A stretch of 64,000 nucleotides of DNA from Sesamum alatum (taxonomy: Eukaryota; Streptophyta; Magnoliopsida; Lamiales; Pedaliaceae), in contig JACGWO010000005.1 of the NCBI GenBank assembly GCA_034509735.1, positions 22,748,383 to 22,812,382 on the forward strand. The letters run 5' to 3'. Made by a program: the position numbers and the translations under genes. Below the pieces are notes generated by a model, which saw only the letters and a list, made by a program, of their open reading frames with translations, had not been told where the DNA came from and searched no databases. How positions within the stretch are numbered: the first letter of the stretch is position 1; every line of letters starts with the position of its first letter. Of this stretch, positions 41,601 through 54,690 are shown piece after piece.

Positions 41601-42310
41601 TTAATAGAAAATTTGAATTTAATTGTATGTTTGTGTGAATATTTATTTATTTTTAAAGCAGCGTAATGTTGTCTTTTAATGAATATTCTAATACGAAATT
41701 GTTTATATATTTAGTCAGGTCAATTTTAATATTTTAGTATACATAAATAATTAATTTAATTGATCACTTCTGAAAAAAAAAAGGATGAGAATCAATTACA
41801 CTAGTCGTAGCATGGGAAGTTAATTTTCTATATGTTGCAAAACTATATATCAAAGTATTACTATGGTGTCTGAATTTCGTCACGTGTCAAATTTATATCG
41901 AACTTTTATAAATATTAGTGTGTGAGGCACACTCCAATTAGTGTGCATAACTAAATAAAATTTTAAAGAGTAATTTATAAACCTAAAACCCTGTCTGAGA
42001 AGATAAACAGCATGCCTTCTTAACACAACACAATACAGTAAGCAATGCACAACAAATCAGAAAGGGAAATCCCCAGAATTGAGAATCAACGAATGAGCCA
42101 TAAATGGAACAAGAAAATTTGAATTTGGCATATTCTGAAACTACATGATTATCTACAAAAATCAGAAACCAAAACCATTAAAAAAAAACATTGTATTAAA
42201 TTGGACAGAATCACCTATTTCAAAAAAAAAAAATAGAAGCAAATGGACTTTGTACATTCAACAACATTGTCCAGAAATTCACACTAGTTTCGTGCCACGA
42301 ACTATTGTTC
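41601..42310. other. AT-rich stretch without a recognisable gene
   Basis: About 700 bases rich in A/T runs, with no LTR, CACTA or coding match that I can see. It may be CACTA interior, intron or old host DNA. It ends at attgttc, where copia E3 is inserted. Confidence 0.5.
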
Positions 42311-44291
42311 TGAAAGCCTAGGATAAGCATGTGGATCGTCCGAGAGGAACGTGAATGCGGAAGCGCAATATAATAAAATTTTGCAAGAATTTAAAACATT
42401 CCATAAATAAAAATTAAATATAAACGTTCAAGGGGTGTTCCCTTGAATCTCCCGGGCATTCGGCGTATCTCATGAATAAAACATAGAAAGAAAATCATGG
42501 AGGCCATAGAGTTTGAAAAAATGGTATTAACAAAACGAAAAACCTACCCGGTTGTCGTTTTGTCTTCGAGCCGCTACTCGCGTTGTTCCCCGTTTTGCTC
42601 CAAGATCTCGTATTGAGACCCTCTAAATCATACACGCAATCCGCCCACGTATCTTAATATTCGTGCTAGCGAAAAACCAAGTGTATATTATTTGGAGAGG
42701 ACGGATTGATCAAACGCTATCAATTAACGAGATCAATCCTCCTTTAATTCAATTGTATGGAATAAAAGAACTAAGAATATTTTCTTGGGAAAAGAGGGAG
42801 GAGTGGCCGAGAGGGAGAGAGGGAGACGTGTGATGTGTGTGTGTGTTCTTGAATTTTCATCATCTTTCATAAGTGAAAGTCTAGGAGTTTATATAGAGGA
42901 GGAATCCATTCCTCTTCAAACTCCTACTCTTGGAAGACTATTTTGACTAGGATTTTGATCTAGTCAAAGTCATAGTAAAAGTAGCTCTTTGACTTGGTCA
43001 AACCAATCTCAGCCATCCATCTCTCCTTTTGATCTCAACCATCCATTAATTTATGGAATATTTAAATCTAATTTAAATAATCCATAGGGCAAGAAATAAA
43101 TAAAATAAATAATAATATTTATTTTAAGACCATTAAATAAATTTCAATAAATCTAATTTATTAGATAAATTCATTTTCATCCAATTAAAGGAATTAATTT
43201 TCCCAAGATAAGAAAGATCCAGTTAAATCTAATTTAATCGTCCCATCTCTCTCCAAATATTTAATTCTAAATTAAATACGTTATGTGTGTAGATTGTGTG
43301 TGACTCTTTAGGTTCACCTTCAGCTAGACTTGGTCGGATTCCTAGAATCCGTCCGTTACCATGGGTGGCCGTCTAGCAACGGTCCATGACACTAGATACT
43401 AGGTGAAGATGCGTGAGGGTGAACATTTAGGCTCTACAGTACATCTATCCTTCTGTCTACTGTCTCACTACTTAGGGTCTAGGGCACGGATACGTAGGTA
43501 CCCATCTTGGACCTAAGTGTCGGCTTGTCCTACACTAAATGCCGCAGGAAATCCTACCCTTCTATTCAGTTACTGTGGCCACAGATTTTAGGGACAAGAC
43601 TCAAAGTAAAGTGAGACGCTACTGTCAACGTTCTTGACAGGAGACAGATCCTTTCTTGGAAACTACTGTCACGTTGCACATCATGGTTGCACTAGATATG
43701 GCTTATGACTACTTAACAACTATGACTTGGTAATCTCTCACCATACCTAAGATACAAACACGGTTTACTAGTAAACTCAGCAATTCCTCAAGTCAAAGGA
43801 TTGACCTGTACCGTTGGAACCAGAAACTCAAGTCATACCCATCTGACCCTACTCAAGGTCCTCCGTAAGACAGTTCCCGCGAGTCACCTCAGTCTGCTGC
43901 TCCCTAGCAAGCTGACCCACTAACATTGCATAGACGACCCTCGTCACCCATCAATGAAACACGGCAGCAGATGCTTACTGCAAGCTTCAAGTGGATTCTT
44001 GATACCCATTTCCCGAGATTCCTTGACTTGGAGATTTTCAGACTGATTTGGTGAAACTGATTTCATGAACCTACCTCCAAGCGTAGTTCCTGTCCTCAGA
44101 AATGTGATCTCAGTCTATGGGCTTTGTTTGTGCAGTGAACAGTTATAAAGCAGTAAAAGTGAACACAGGCAAAGTATGAGCCAGATGAACATCACTTTCT
44201 TATTCATCAAGGTTTATTAAAACTCTAAAATTTTTCAGACATAAGTTACAATTTGCCTAATAAATTGGCTTCATGGTCACCTATTCTAACA
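42311..44291 (-). repeat. E3 3' LTR
   Basis: Plus-strand tgaaagcctaggataagc to cacctattctaaca (1981 bases), then atctcccactt, the reverse polypurine tract. Confidence 0.88.
42888..43002 (-). promoter_or_regulatory. E3 3' LTR TATA box and W-box cluster
   Basis: On the minus strand TTGAC cores at 43002-42943 precede the TATA box ctatataaa (42896-42888). A short TG run is at about 42834-42846. Confidence 0.5.
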
Positions 44292-44302
44292 ATCTCCCAC
44301 TT
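44292..44302 (-). promoter_or_regulatory. E3 polypurine tract
   Basis: On the minus strand aagtgggagat, directly before the 3' LTR. Confidence 0.7.
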
Positions 44303-44307
44303 GACCT

Positions 44308-45380
44308 TTAAAGCCAATCACCCATATGTCTAATTTCCATCTTCTCAAGATGTTGCGTACAAGCATTCTGCGACATAGGCTTTATCAACGGATCTACTGT
44401 GTTGTCTGTTGAGCTGACTCGGTCCATCCGAACATCACCTCTTCCTACCATTTCCCTCAGAAGGTGGTAGCATCTAAGAATGTGCTTTGATCGGTGATGA
44501 GATCTTGGTTCCTTTGCTTGCGCTATGGCTCCGTTGTTATCGCAGAAGATAACTACGGGTTTCGCAATGCGAGGCACCACACCCAACTCTTGGATGTAGT
44601 TTCTCATCCAAACCGCTTCTTTGGAAGCTTCTGAAGCTGCTATGTATTCGGCCTCAGTGGTCGAATCAGCCGTGGTTGCTTGCTTGGAACTTTTCCATGC
44701 TACCACACCTCCATTGAGCCTGAATACATAACCTGACTGAGACTTGGCATCATCGTCATCTGCCTGGAAGCTAGCATCGCTAAAGCCTTCCAGGATTAGT
44801 TCTCCATTGCCATAGACCAAGAACATTTCCTTAGTCCTCCTCAGGTACTTAAGGATGCTCTTGACTGCATTCTAATGTACCTCTCCTGCACAAGACTGAT
44901 ATTTGCTTGTTACACTTAAGGCGTAAACGATGTCAGGTCTCGTGCAGTGGACGGCATATTGGATGCTTCCTACGGCAGAAGCATAGGGGACGAATTTCAT
45001 CCTCTCAAGTTCCTCATCACTTTTAGGAGACTGTTTCTTGGACAACTTCATCCCATACCTCATGGGAAGGAAACCTCGTTTGAAGTTGTCAATGCGAAAT
45101 CTTTTCAAGACTTTCTCCATATATGAGTTTTGGGTCAGTCCCAACATTCTTCTAGATCTGTCCCTGACAATCTGGATGCCAAGAATGTAGGAGGCTTCAC
45201 CCAAATCCTTCATGGAAAACTGAGTTGATAACCATGCTTTTGTGTTACCCAGCATTCTAACGTCAGTACCTATGAGTAGAATGTCATCCACATAAAGCAC
45301 TAGGAACACTATAGAGCTCCCACTGACCTTCTTGTATACACAAGGATCGGATTCGTTTTTTATGAAATCATAGCCCCGTA
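44308..45380 (-). pseudogene. E3 RT core end and RNase H
   Basis: Two open pieces. 45309-44872 holds LVLYVDDILLIGTD, KDLGEASYILGIQIVRD and the MEKVLKRFRIDN block. 44826-44308 holds RNase H ([47 protein letters not shown]), ending at the natural stop after GDWL. A Trp-to-stop change near 44873 (aatgtacctct context) separates them. Catalytic YVDD is intact. Confidence 0.86.
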
Positions 45381-46300
45381 TGACTTAATCAAAGCAAATG
45401 TTCCAGCTTTGGGATGCTTGTTTGAGACCATAGATGCACTTCTGGAGACGGCAGACTTTCTGCTCTTCTCTGGCGGCTGTGAATGCCTCCGGCTGATCCA
45501 TGTAGATCTCTTCCTCAACGAAACCATTGAGGAAAGCTATTTTCACGTCCATCTATCATATCTCATAGTCATACCATGCTGCTATAGCCATGGCTACCGG
45601 CAAATAGGTATCCTCGAAGTCGACCCCCGGTCGTTGAGTGTACCCTTTTGCTAGTAGCCTAGCCTTTAAGGTTGTAACTTCTCCATCAATGCCAAGTCCA
45701 TTCCAATTTTCATGGCCTCAAGCCATATCCCCGAGTCGATGTCAGACATCGCCTCCCCGTAAGTCTTGGGATCCTTATCCAATTGACTGGTCGCGCTTAG
45801 AAAGCCATACCTCATGGGAGGGCGAGACTCTGTAGCTGACCTATGGAGAACGGGAACGTTAGTGGTGACTGAGGGCATTGACAAAATAGGAGCTGGTGGT
45901 TCAGGTATCGGGGCTGGCTCTTCCTAAGGTCGTTCGTCATGCCTGGCATGCTGAACTTCTCGAGGTTGATTAGCCTTTTGGGTATTTATCCTGAAACCTC
46001 TTAGTGAGGTATCCGCAGCTTCTTCTAATGATTAATTCGCATCACTTGACTCCTCAAGGATCAGCTCATTAGGTTGGACACCCTCTGGAAATCCTTGTTC
46101 CAAAAATATTGCATTCCTTCAAACGAACACCTTCTGTTCCAAGGGGTCATAGAAATAATAACCTACGGTTTCTTTAGGGTATCCAATGAACTTGTATAAA
46201 CTAGACTTTGATTCTAGCTTGTCTCCCACTAGCTTCTTTACGTATGCAGGGCTACCCCACACTTTCAATTAGTTGTAGGACGCAAGCTTGTCGTGCCATA
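45381..46300 (-). pseudogene. E3 N-terminal RT and integrase-RT linker, with deletion
   Basis: Holds the SIYGLKQ block near 45430, MDVKIAFLNGF near 45550, then the RT start, in which about 85 bases present in N1 (KGVKPV to EMDSM region) are missing at about 45696, with ccaagt/ccatt words at the join. The linker ([26 protein letters not shown]) and RFVGYPKE lie beyond. Several frames are needed to read it. Confidence 0.78.
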
Positions 46301-46831
46301 TCTCATATGGTATTTGCGTCAATGCACTGGTTAGCGCCAAGTTTAATAACTTGGCTGCGGTCTCCAATGCATAGCCCCAAAAAGATAAGGGCAATTTGGT
46401 AAAACTCATCATGGATCGGACCATGTGTAACAAGGTTCGATTTCTCATTTCAGAGACCCCATTTAACTATGATGTCCCGGGAGGTGTCCATTCAGAGATT
46501 ATACCGTTTTCTTTAAGATAATTAAGGAACTCAGTACTAAGGTATTCCCCGCCTCGGTCTGACCGTAGGACTTTAATTTTGCAGTCGGTTTGGTTCTCAA
46601 CTACAAGCCTGAACTCTTTAAACCTCTCAAGAGCTTCAGACTTGTACCTCATTATGTATACATAACCATACTGTGAATGACCATTGGTGAAGGTTATGAA
46701 GTAGGAGAACCCGCCTCTGGCTTGCGTCCTTAGTGGTCCACATACGTCTGTATGGACCAAGTCCAACAGACCTGTGGCAAGCCTGCTTTGTCCTACAAAG
46801 GGCTTCTTGGTCGTTTTCCCTCTGGGACAGG
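46301..46831 (-). pseudogene. E3 integrase, part before the solo LTR
   Basis: Reading 46831-46467: [20 protein letters not shown], the catalytic Asp in VHTDVCGP, Asp in RSDRGGEY, and SEWTPPG. A shift near 46470 spoils the Glu region (NGVSE appears as a decayed NGVSEMRN-like stretch). The WGYALETAAKLLNLA block follows near 46370. The last five bases, acagg (46827-46831), are the left target copy of the solo LTR. Confidence 0.83.
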
Positions 46832-49076
46832 TGTTAGAATAGGGTGACCGAAAAGCCAATTAGATTGGTCTTGATGTAATCTATTTCTGACAATGTCATT
46901 GTAATTGTAATATTCTTATATGAATAAAGTGAGTATTCATGTTTGGCAGTTCCATTTGTTGTGCTCGCTATTTATGTTTATTCCATTTAACATCACAACA
47001 AAGCCCACAAGCCAAACGAACAACCCATGTAGTTAGGCTGCGCATTGGATGGCAACTATGAAACTAACTTCTAAGGGTTAGGTCTGAAACGTTCCAAGTC
47101 GAGGACCTTGAGACAGGGCATCAAGAGTCCTATACAGACTTGCACTAATGATTGCATTCATTAGATGAGTGTCGTGTTTCATCGGCGACAGACGTTGGAC
47201 GTCTATGCAATATTAGTGGGTTAGTTGACAAGGATGTCAACTGACTGAACTGACTCGCGGGAATCGTCATATGGAAGCCTTGGAGGCTTGGTCGGTATGA
47301 CTGGCATTCCCGGCTCCGATAGTACGAGATTAGTCCTCGGACTTGAGGAATCATGGCAGTCACATGCATATGATGGTTGTATCTAGCATCTGGCAAGAGA
47401 TGTCAGTATCTGGGATACGTTCATCATAAGCCTTATACAGTGCAGTCGGAATATGTATTGAGGACGGTGGATTCCAAGATAGGATCTGTCACCTGTCAGT
47501 ATATGACAGTCGAGTCTCCTATGCGCTCTGAGACAGTTTAAACTCTTATAAGTCTGTGGCCACAGCGATTGGTCGAGTAGGGAATGGTTTCCTACATCGA
47601 TCGATAGAGTAAACGTGCCTCGAGTTACTGAGCATAGTTGTCTAGTCCAGGATGGGAACCGATGCCCAATTCCATACGCTAGACTTAGACCGGGAAACGG
47701 ATGATGGAAGGACCGTACTCGTATGGGACTCGGGAGCCTAAATGTTCACGTCAACATTCACCTAGTCTCTAGTGCCATGGACCGTTGCTAGACGGCCACC
47801 CATGGTGACGGGCGTTTTTCTGATTAATGGTTCATCGGAAAAATAATTAATTAAATTGGATTTAATTGATCAATTGTGTTGGACACAAGCCCAAGTCTAG
47901 CTGAGGGTGAACCTAATGAGTCACACACAAATCACTTTGTATTTGGCGGAGTTAATTTGGAATTAATTCTAGAAGAAGCGAATAAATTTAATCGGATTAA
48001 ATTTATTCAAGAGAGAAAATAAATGATTGGATCATTTATTGAGAAATCCATTTGATGGATGGTCCAAGAATTAATTAATTGGATTAGTTAATTTTTGGAC
48101 TAAGGACCTTTAAATTAATTGGATTAATTTATTGGGTTTTGGCTAGAATAGTTGATTGGATCAATTATTCTTAATTTGGACTTATGTTTATTTAATTGGA
48201 TTAAATAAATAATTGGGATTCAATTAGATTGAAATTAATTAGATTAATTAATGCCCAATGGATACATGTTTGGACTTTATTTAATTTGATTAAATACAAG
48301 TCCAAAAACCATGAAGGTCCAAGTCCATTTTTTCATGCAAGTTGAAGCTAGTTAAGGAGGAGTTTTCAACTCTTCCACATATGTACATGATGAGCACGAA
48401 AATTTGCTGATTTGTGGGTGGTTTTCTCTTGCTATCATGTGTAGTGGATGTGCTAGAAGTGTGTGTATGTGGAAGTTGCCTTGGAGGTTACTTATGTAGG
48501 TTGTTTTTGAACACTACATTCTACATACACAAAACTACTTTGCTAGACACAATTCACTTAACTTGCTTCACTTTTTTGCTGGAGTTTTTTTAGCCAAATA
48601 CTCTCTAAAAAATTCTCTCTTTTAGTGTTCATACTTCTTAGAGAAGATTGAACAAAAACATTCCAAGGTACACTAATCGATAGTGCTTTCTTTGGAATTG
48701 TTTCTTCTACTTTGTTTCTAATTTCTATCTAGCAATAGAGTAGAAATAAATCCATAGTGTGGTGTGGAATGCATTAGAGGAGTTCTACGTTGAGTTCTCA
48801 AGTGGACGAACGAAGAAAGAAAAGAAAGGAACAACGCACGAACTCGTTCTACATAAACGAACAAAGGTTGGTTTCCTTTTTACATTTTTGTATAACTTTC
48901 TTCTTCTCCTTTTAAGCCACATGTCCGGCATGTTTTATTTTGTTGTTTATGCTTTGACAAACACCGAACGCCCGGGAACTTCAAAGGGAACACCCCTTTG
49001 AATCCGGTTTAAATTATGTCTTAAATTTACGTTTTTACGCTTCCGTTGCGTTCCCGGGCCGTACCCGATTCTTTCA
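46832..49076 (+). mobile_element. Solo LTR (type-B-like) inserted in E3 integrase
   Basis: 2245 bases, TGTTAGAATAGGGTGACCG to gattctttca, flanked by acagg (46827-46831 and 49077-49081). It has type-B landmarks (gacagtcgagtctcct-like block, ccatggaccgttgctagacg) but its 3' half differs, with long aattaattgg-rich tracts (47930-48300) and no CA run. I treat it as a separate type-B subfamily. No internal sequence, so a solo LTR. Confidence 0.9.
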
Positions 49077-49440
49077 ACAGGATTCACAAATTGGTAGTTT
49101 ACTCAAGTCCCAAACCTCTAAGTTCTTTGAGTCTACCAATTTCTTCATCCTGTCGTGGGAGATGTGACCTAGCCTTGCATGCCACAGTTGTGCGTTCCCG
49201 TTATCATCTATTTTATGTTTGTGTTGAGCGTTTAGAACGAAATTCGTTTGTTGTAAGATATAGAGACCATTATTGACCGTACCAAGCAGATGAGTAATTC
49301 CACCCTTCATCAAATAAAAGCAATTTTTATTGATTATAAACTCATATCCACTATTGTCTAACAACAGAATGAAAATGATGTTTCTAATCATGCTAGGTAC
49401 ATAATAAACTTGCTCTAGTTCTATACTAATACGATCACTA
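49077..49440 (-). pseudogene. E3 integrase zinc finger and pre-integrase region
   Basis: Open from 49391: FILLLDNSGYEF, FYLMKGGITHLLG, then LWHARLGHISHDRMKKL and CESC (HHCC module), up to the solo LTR. The Asn-Gly-Asn stretch is in frame here, unlike N1. Confidence 0.82.
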
Positions 49441-50497
49441 ACTACTAAGGTGGCGAATCCTACTGCTTTTGCCGAGATGGCCTTGCCATTTCAAAGCTTT
49501 AGGATCATTTCTCCGCTACTCAGTTTTCTGCTTCTTTTCAGCACCTGCAAATCATTGCAAATGTGAGCTCCATAGCGGGTATCTAATACCCAAGAGGCAG
49601 TGTTAGTAACCATATTAACCTCAGTTACAAAGATACCTTGCTTGGAAAGGAGTTTGGGGCAATCCCTCTTCCAATGCGCTCTCTCACGGCAATGAATACA
49701 TATGTTATTTGCCGTCGACTGTTGCTTTGAGTCAACCTTCCTTTTCCCTTTGCCTTTCCCTACTTTGGCAATGGGAACACTCTTAGTGTTGGTAGCTGCT
49801 TTGACGACCTTTCCTTTTCCCTTCTTCCTTTTCCAACGTCCGGCACCTTTGCTTTCGTTTTGGAAGTCGAAGCATCTCTAAACAATATCGACGGTGCAGA
49901 CTTATTGGTCGTTGCCTCGTATTGCACCAATATATTAATTAACTCATGGATGCCCTTCTCAAGAGCGTTCATGTTGTAGTTAACAATGAATTGGTCGAAA
50001 GAGGGTGGGATTGACTGAAGGATCACATCAATGTACGTTTCGTTATCGATCCTGCTTTGATGTCTTCAAGCTTTTCCACCAAGGTAAGCATCTTGACCCC
50101 ATGCTCTTGTACAGAGGACCCTTCGGTCATTTTAGTTCCAAAGAATGCCTTCATTGCGACATACCTAGTATGTCGGTCCGGGACCGCATAGTAGTCCTTC
50201 AGGCGAGCCATAATGGAAGGGACATCGTCTAGCCTTTCATACTGCTTTTGAATGTCATTCGTCATAGAGGCAAGTATGATGCTACGAACTCTCTGGTTAT
50301 CCTTATTCCAAGTCTTGAACGTCTCACGTTCTTCTGGCGTGGATCCTTCCAGCAAGGTCCTAGGAAACGGCTCATCCATGACATAGCCTTGGTTTTCGTA
50401 ATTGAGGACTATCCTCAGATTGCGCAACCAGTCGTTGTAATTGGTTCCATTAAATTTGTTGGTTCTCAAGTATGGTTGATAGTGGATTCTTAGACAT
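49441..50497 (-). pseudogene. E3 gag and protease
   Basis: The start codon at 50497-50495 gives MSKNPLSTILE, then an extra base breaks the frame within 12 codons. The next piece (50469-50023) covers the capsid-like part (DYNDWLRN-like, FKTWNKDNQRVRSII, FFGTKMTEGSSVQEHG). A one-base loss near 50055 follows, then LPPSFDQFIVNYNMN (50026-49760) and the Lys-rich stretch. The zinc knuckle near 49690 has lost residues (SERALEEG-like), and the protease reads DTRYGAH where N1 has DTGCGAH, so the catalytic Gly is gone. Confidence 0.82.
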
Positions 50498-50870
50498 TTT
50501 AAATCTACATTTTAAGAACAGAACTACAATCAGCAGAATAAAAAACGAAAGTTTTAATAAAATTAAATGCGTGGAATTTAGTCATTTAATGCTCCCACTA
50601 TTTATACGAAAATACAACACTCTCAAATGTTGTTTTTGGGAAAATTCCTTTCCTAGTGGGCTTGGGATCCACAGCGATCTCCCCCATACCCCTCTTTTAC
50701 AATTCACATGGGAAAAAACCTGTAGAGGTATACCATACCATTCTCGTTCCACGAGATTCCCAAGATAATTGCCTCACCCTTTTACGTGATCCCGAGGACT
50801 CCAAGTGAATAACGTTATTCAGGCATTAGACCCAACCCAATCAACTGATTCATAGACTCACTGCTACCTC

Positions 50871-50961
50871 CATGACTTGTGAGATAGGTAACAGCAGTAT
50901 ACTCCTCGTTCATGACAAAGTGCAGCTTCTTTTAAGCACGATAGTTGTGCCACGACTCGTG
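50871..50961 (-). repeat. Paired leader palindromes in E3
   Basis: Positions 50871-50881 (two changes) and 50951-50961 (intact cacgactcgtg), 80 bases apart and 374 bases from the gag start. Confidence 0.55.
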
Positions 50962-51959
50962 AGACAACGATATCGACTTAAACTAGCTTCCTCACTTTGC
51001 CATGGATGGAGGCATGGACGAACTCCTAGAGTCCAAGTCCATTTATGAAGGGTCTAATATTTTTGGCTTGGTCTAACCAAGTGAGAGTTGAAATGACTGA
51101 GATCCCACACATACATACATTCATTCATAATGCATAATAATGGTTTGCATACCATAGCAATAGTATGATAAATAAACCATTCATTCACCATAAGAGCCAC
51201 ATGCAAATTAAAGCCTAGCACACCCCTGATAGAAGATCACAAGCCCGAATCCTACCCACTGAGCCCCTAGTGGATCTATGGTCAATTTAGGGTTGGTCCT
51301 ACACTATTACGTTTAATAATAGCAACCCAATCAACATGTTGATGGGCCTTGGTCTCTTTCTCCTTTAGGTCTTCATGGAACGCCTTGGATTCATCATTCT
51401 GGGCTCTCCATCTAGGCTATCCTTCATCTCCACCATGGAAATAAAATAAAATAATTCCTCACCACTATACTACTCTCATTACATATTTAAAAAGAAACCC
51501 CAGCGAAAACCTGGGGGGAGTACAACAGGAGGGAGATAGAATGCCTTATTATTCCAAGCCAACTAGAAAAGAGGAGGAGAAAATAAAAGAGGTACACAGG
51601 CTCAACATAAATTTAAACCATACATGCGGTCTAGGGCTTGTGATAATCCTTTCTCAATCAACGCACATAATTACATGATATCCAATCATATAAAGACATG
51701 TACATAATCCATGATATCCAATCACATCATCCATAATAAAAACGAGAGAACGAGTCATGCACATAAACTTGCCATAATATTGGCAATCCCCTTTCTTGTT
51801 TAGGAAAACCTTTCCTCATTATTTGAAAGTAAATAAAATGTCGGGATTCCAAATCCAATATAACACCTTTCCAAATAATGTCTTCAAGAAAACATGCAAA
51901 AATAAATAAAATCAATTCTTCAGAAATTATCCAAAAAATTAAATAACAAGAAAAATACA

Positions 51960-52490
51960 AAAACGACGACGGTCGCTGCCTCCAACGGCGCCTTTCGGCG
52001 CAGCGGGCCAGCAGGCCTGGCCTGCCGTCCGCATGCGCACAGGGCACGCCCAGCCGGGCACTCGCGCCAGGCCGTGTTGTGTCTTGCGCGCTGGCGCGCT
52101 AGCGGGGCAGCCGTGTGCAGGCTCCTCAGCCTGTGCGCTGCCCTGCCCTGCCGTGTCGCCTGCGCGTGCATCGTGCGTAAGCGGCCTGCGCGCGAACACG
52201 CGCATCGGGTGCGCAGGCTCCGATGCCTGCTTGCGTGCACGCCTGGCGGTGCTGCCTCAGAGCGTGCGCGTGGCTTGCCTGACCGCGCATCGGCCGCGCG
52301 AAAGCCCATGACGCGATGGCCTGGCGCGCGCGCAGGCTCCCTTTCCTGCGTTGCGTGCGCGCCGGCCATGCGTCGGGCTACGCGTCCGACAGCGCACTGT
52401 GCGCACCTTGCGGCAATGCTGTGCGCAGGCTCTCTTGCCTTTGCACGCACCACGCGCACGGTCAGCCGCCGGCTGCCGCGTGATGCGTTT
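51960..52490 (-). repeat. GC-rich block in E3 leader
   Basis: GC-rich with gcgcgcgc, gcctgcgcg and tgcctgcttgcgtgc words. CG runs are partly broken by TG and CA, as expected from methylcytosine decay in an older copy. Confidence 0.72.
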
Positions 52491-52684
52491 TTCATCCCGT
52501 TTTATTTTTCTGCACCATTTTCCAAGAAAACCAAGAAACACCAATAATACCAAGAACTCATACATAATTAAACGACATGAAAACGACATGCTTGATAATA
52601 TAAAAATCAAGAAACACATACATCATGCCAAACACGTTTTCATGCTTTAAACACACGTAAAACCCTAGGCCTATACACCGAACC

Positions 52685-52698
52685 GAGCTCTGGTACCA
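52685..52698 (-). promoter_or_regulatory. E3 primer-binding site, decayed
   Basis: Reverse complement TGGTACCAGAGCTC, two or so changes from TGGTATCAGAGCCC, one base inside the LTR. Confidence 0.75.
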
Positions 52699-52699
52699 C

Positions 52700-54690
52700 A
52701 GAAAGCCTAGGATAGGCTGGTGGATCATCCCGGCAGGAACACGAATGCGGAAGCGCGATATAATAAGATTTTGCAAGAATTTAAAACATGCCATAAACAA
52801 GAATTAAATATAAACGTTCATGGGGGTGTTCCCTTGAATCTCCCGGGCATTCGATGTATCTCATGAATAAAACATAGAAAAAAATCATGAAGGTCATACG
52901 GTTTGAAAAAACGGTATTAACAAAACAAAAAACTTGTCCGGTTGTCGTTTTGTCTTCGAGCCGCTACTCGCGTTGTTCCCCGTTTTGCTCCAAGATCTCG
53001 TGTTGAGACCCTCTAAATCGTACACGCAATCCGCCCACGTATTTTTATCCTCGTGCTATCAAAAAACCAAGTGTATATTATTTGGAGAGGACGGATTGAT
53101 CAGACGTTATCAATTAACGAGATCAATCCTCCTTTAGTTCAATTGTATGAAACAAAAGAACTAAGAATATTTTCTTGGGAAAAGAGGGAGGAGTGGCCGA
53201 GAGGGAGAGAGGGAGACCTGTGATGTGTGTGTGTGTTCTTGAATTTTCATCATCTTTCACAAGTAAAAGTTTAGGAGTTTATATAGAGGAGGAATCCATT
53301 CCTATTCAAACTCCTACTCTTGGAAGACTATTTTGACTAGGATTTTGACCTAGTCAAAGTCCTAATCCAAGTAGCTCTTTGACTTGGTCAAACAAATCCT
53401 AGCCATCCATCTCTCCTTTAGATCTCAACCATCCATTTAATTTACAGAATATTTAAATCTAATTTAAATAATCCATAGGGCAAGAAATAAATAAAATAAT
53501 TAATAATATTTATTTTAAGCCCATTAAATAAATTCTAATAAATCTAATTTATTAGATAAATTCATTTTCAACCAATTAAAGGAATTAATTTTTCCAAGAC
53601 AAGAAACATCCCACTAAATCTAATTTAATCGTCCCATCTCTCTCCAAATATTTAATTCTAAATTAAATACGTTATGTGTGCGGATTGTGTGTGACTCTTT
53701 AGGTTCACCTTCAGCTAGACTTGGTCGGATTCCCAGAATCCATCCGTTACCATGGGTGGCTGTCTAGCAACGGTCCATGGCACTAGGGACTAGGTGAATA
53801 TGCGTGGGGGTGAATATTTAGGCTCTACAGTACATATATCCTTCTGTCTACGGTCTCACTACTTAGGGTCTAGGGCACGGATACTTAGGTACCCATCTTG
53901 GACCTAAGTGTCGGCTTGTCATACACTAAACGCCACAGGGAATCCTTCCCTTCTGTTCAATTACTATGACCACAGATTTTAGGGATAAGACTCAGAGTAC
54001 AGTGAGACGCTACTGTCAACGGTCTTGACAGAAGATAGATCCTTTCTTGGAAACTACTGTCACGCTGCACATCATGTCTGCACTAGATATGGCTTATGAC
54101 TATTCAGCAACTATGACTTGGTAATCTCTCACCATACCTAAGATACAGACATGGTCTACAAGTAAACTCAGCAATTCCTCAAGTCCAAGGATTGACTTGT
54201 ACCGTTGGAATCGGGAACTCAAGTCATACTTATCCAACCCTACTCAAGGTCCTCCGTAAGACGGTTCCCGCTAGTCACCTCAGTCAGCTGCTCCCTAGCA
54301 AGCTGACGCACTAACATGCATAGACAACCTTCTTCACCCGTCGATGAAACACGACAGCAGATGCTTAGTGCAAGCCTCAAGTGGATTCTCGATACCCATT
54401 TCCCGAGATTCCTTTGACTTGGAGATTTTCAGACTGATTCGGATCGGAATTGATTTCATGAACCTACCTCCAAGTGTAAGTTCCAGTCCCCGAAATGTGA
54501 TCTCAGTCTGCGGGCTTTTGTTTGTGCAGTGAACAGTTATAAAGCAGTAAAAGTGAACACAGACAATAGTATGAGACAGATGAACATCACTTTTTTATTC
54601 ATAAAGGTTTATTATAAAACTCTAAAATTGTTCAGACATAGGTTGTAATTCGCCTAATAAAATTGGCTTCATGGTCACCTATTCTAACAA
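52700..54690 (-). repeat. E3 5' LTR
   Basis: Plus-strand agaaagcctaggatagg (terminal TG changed to AG) to cacctattctaaca (1991 bases). Collinear with 42311-44291. Confidence 0.87.
53278..53392 (-). promoter_or_regulatory. E3 promoter: W-box cluster and TATA box
   Basis: TTGAC cores in both orientations at 53392-53333 precede ctatataaa (53286-53278) on the minus strand. Confidence 0.5.

Larger units (their letters stand above)
50498..52684 (-). other. E3 leader
   Basis: Collinear with other leaders. Palindrome copy 1 has decayed to catgacttgtg (50871-50881), and copy 2 is intact (50951-50961). The hairpin near 51256 reads ccactg-agcccc-tagtgg, and the ccccagcg...cctgggggg tract is near 51505. 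The GC-rich block is 51960-52490. Confidence 0.76.
42311..54690 (-). mobile_element. Copia element E3, complete with nested solo LTR
   Basis: LTRs at 42311-44291 and 52700-54690, polypurine tract at 44292, PBS at 52685-52698, and gag-pol between. The outer flanks share tgttc approximately (attgttc before, atgttc after), an imperfect target duplication. A type-B-like solo LTR sits in integrase (46832-49076). The LTRs are visibly diverged from those of N1 (a separate subfamily: tgaaagcctagg start) and from each other by scattered changes, including a lost TG at 52700. Gag-pol has many lesions. Confidence 0.88.

Noticed and set aside
41797..41810. cactagtcgtag as the opposite CACTA terminus.
   Set aside because: It is in the same orientation as the first end rather than inverted, and lacks the tgtagtg ending and subterminal words.
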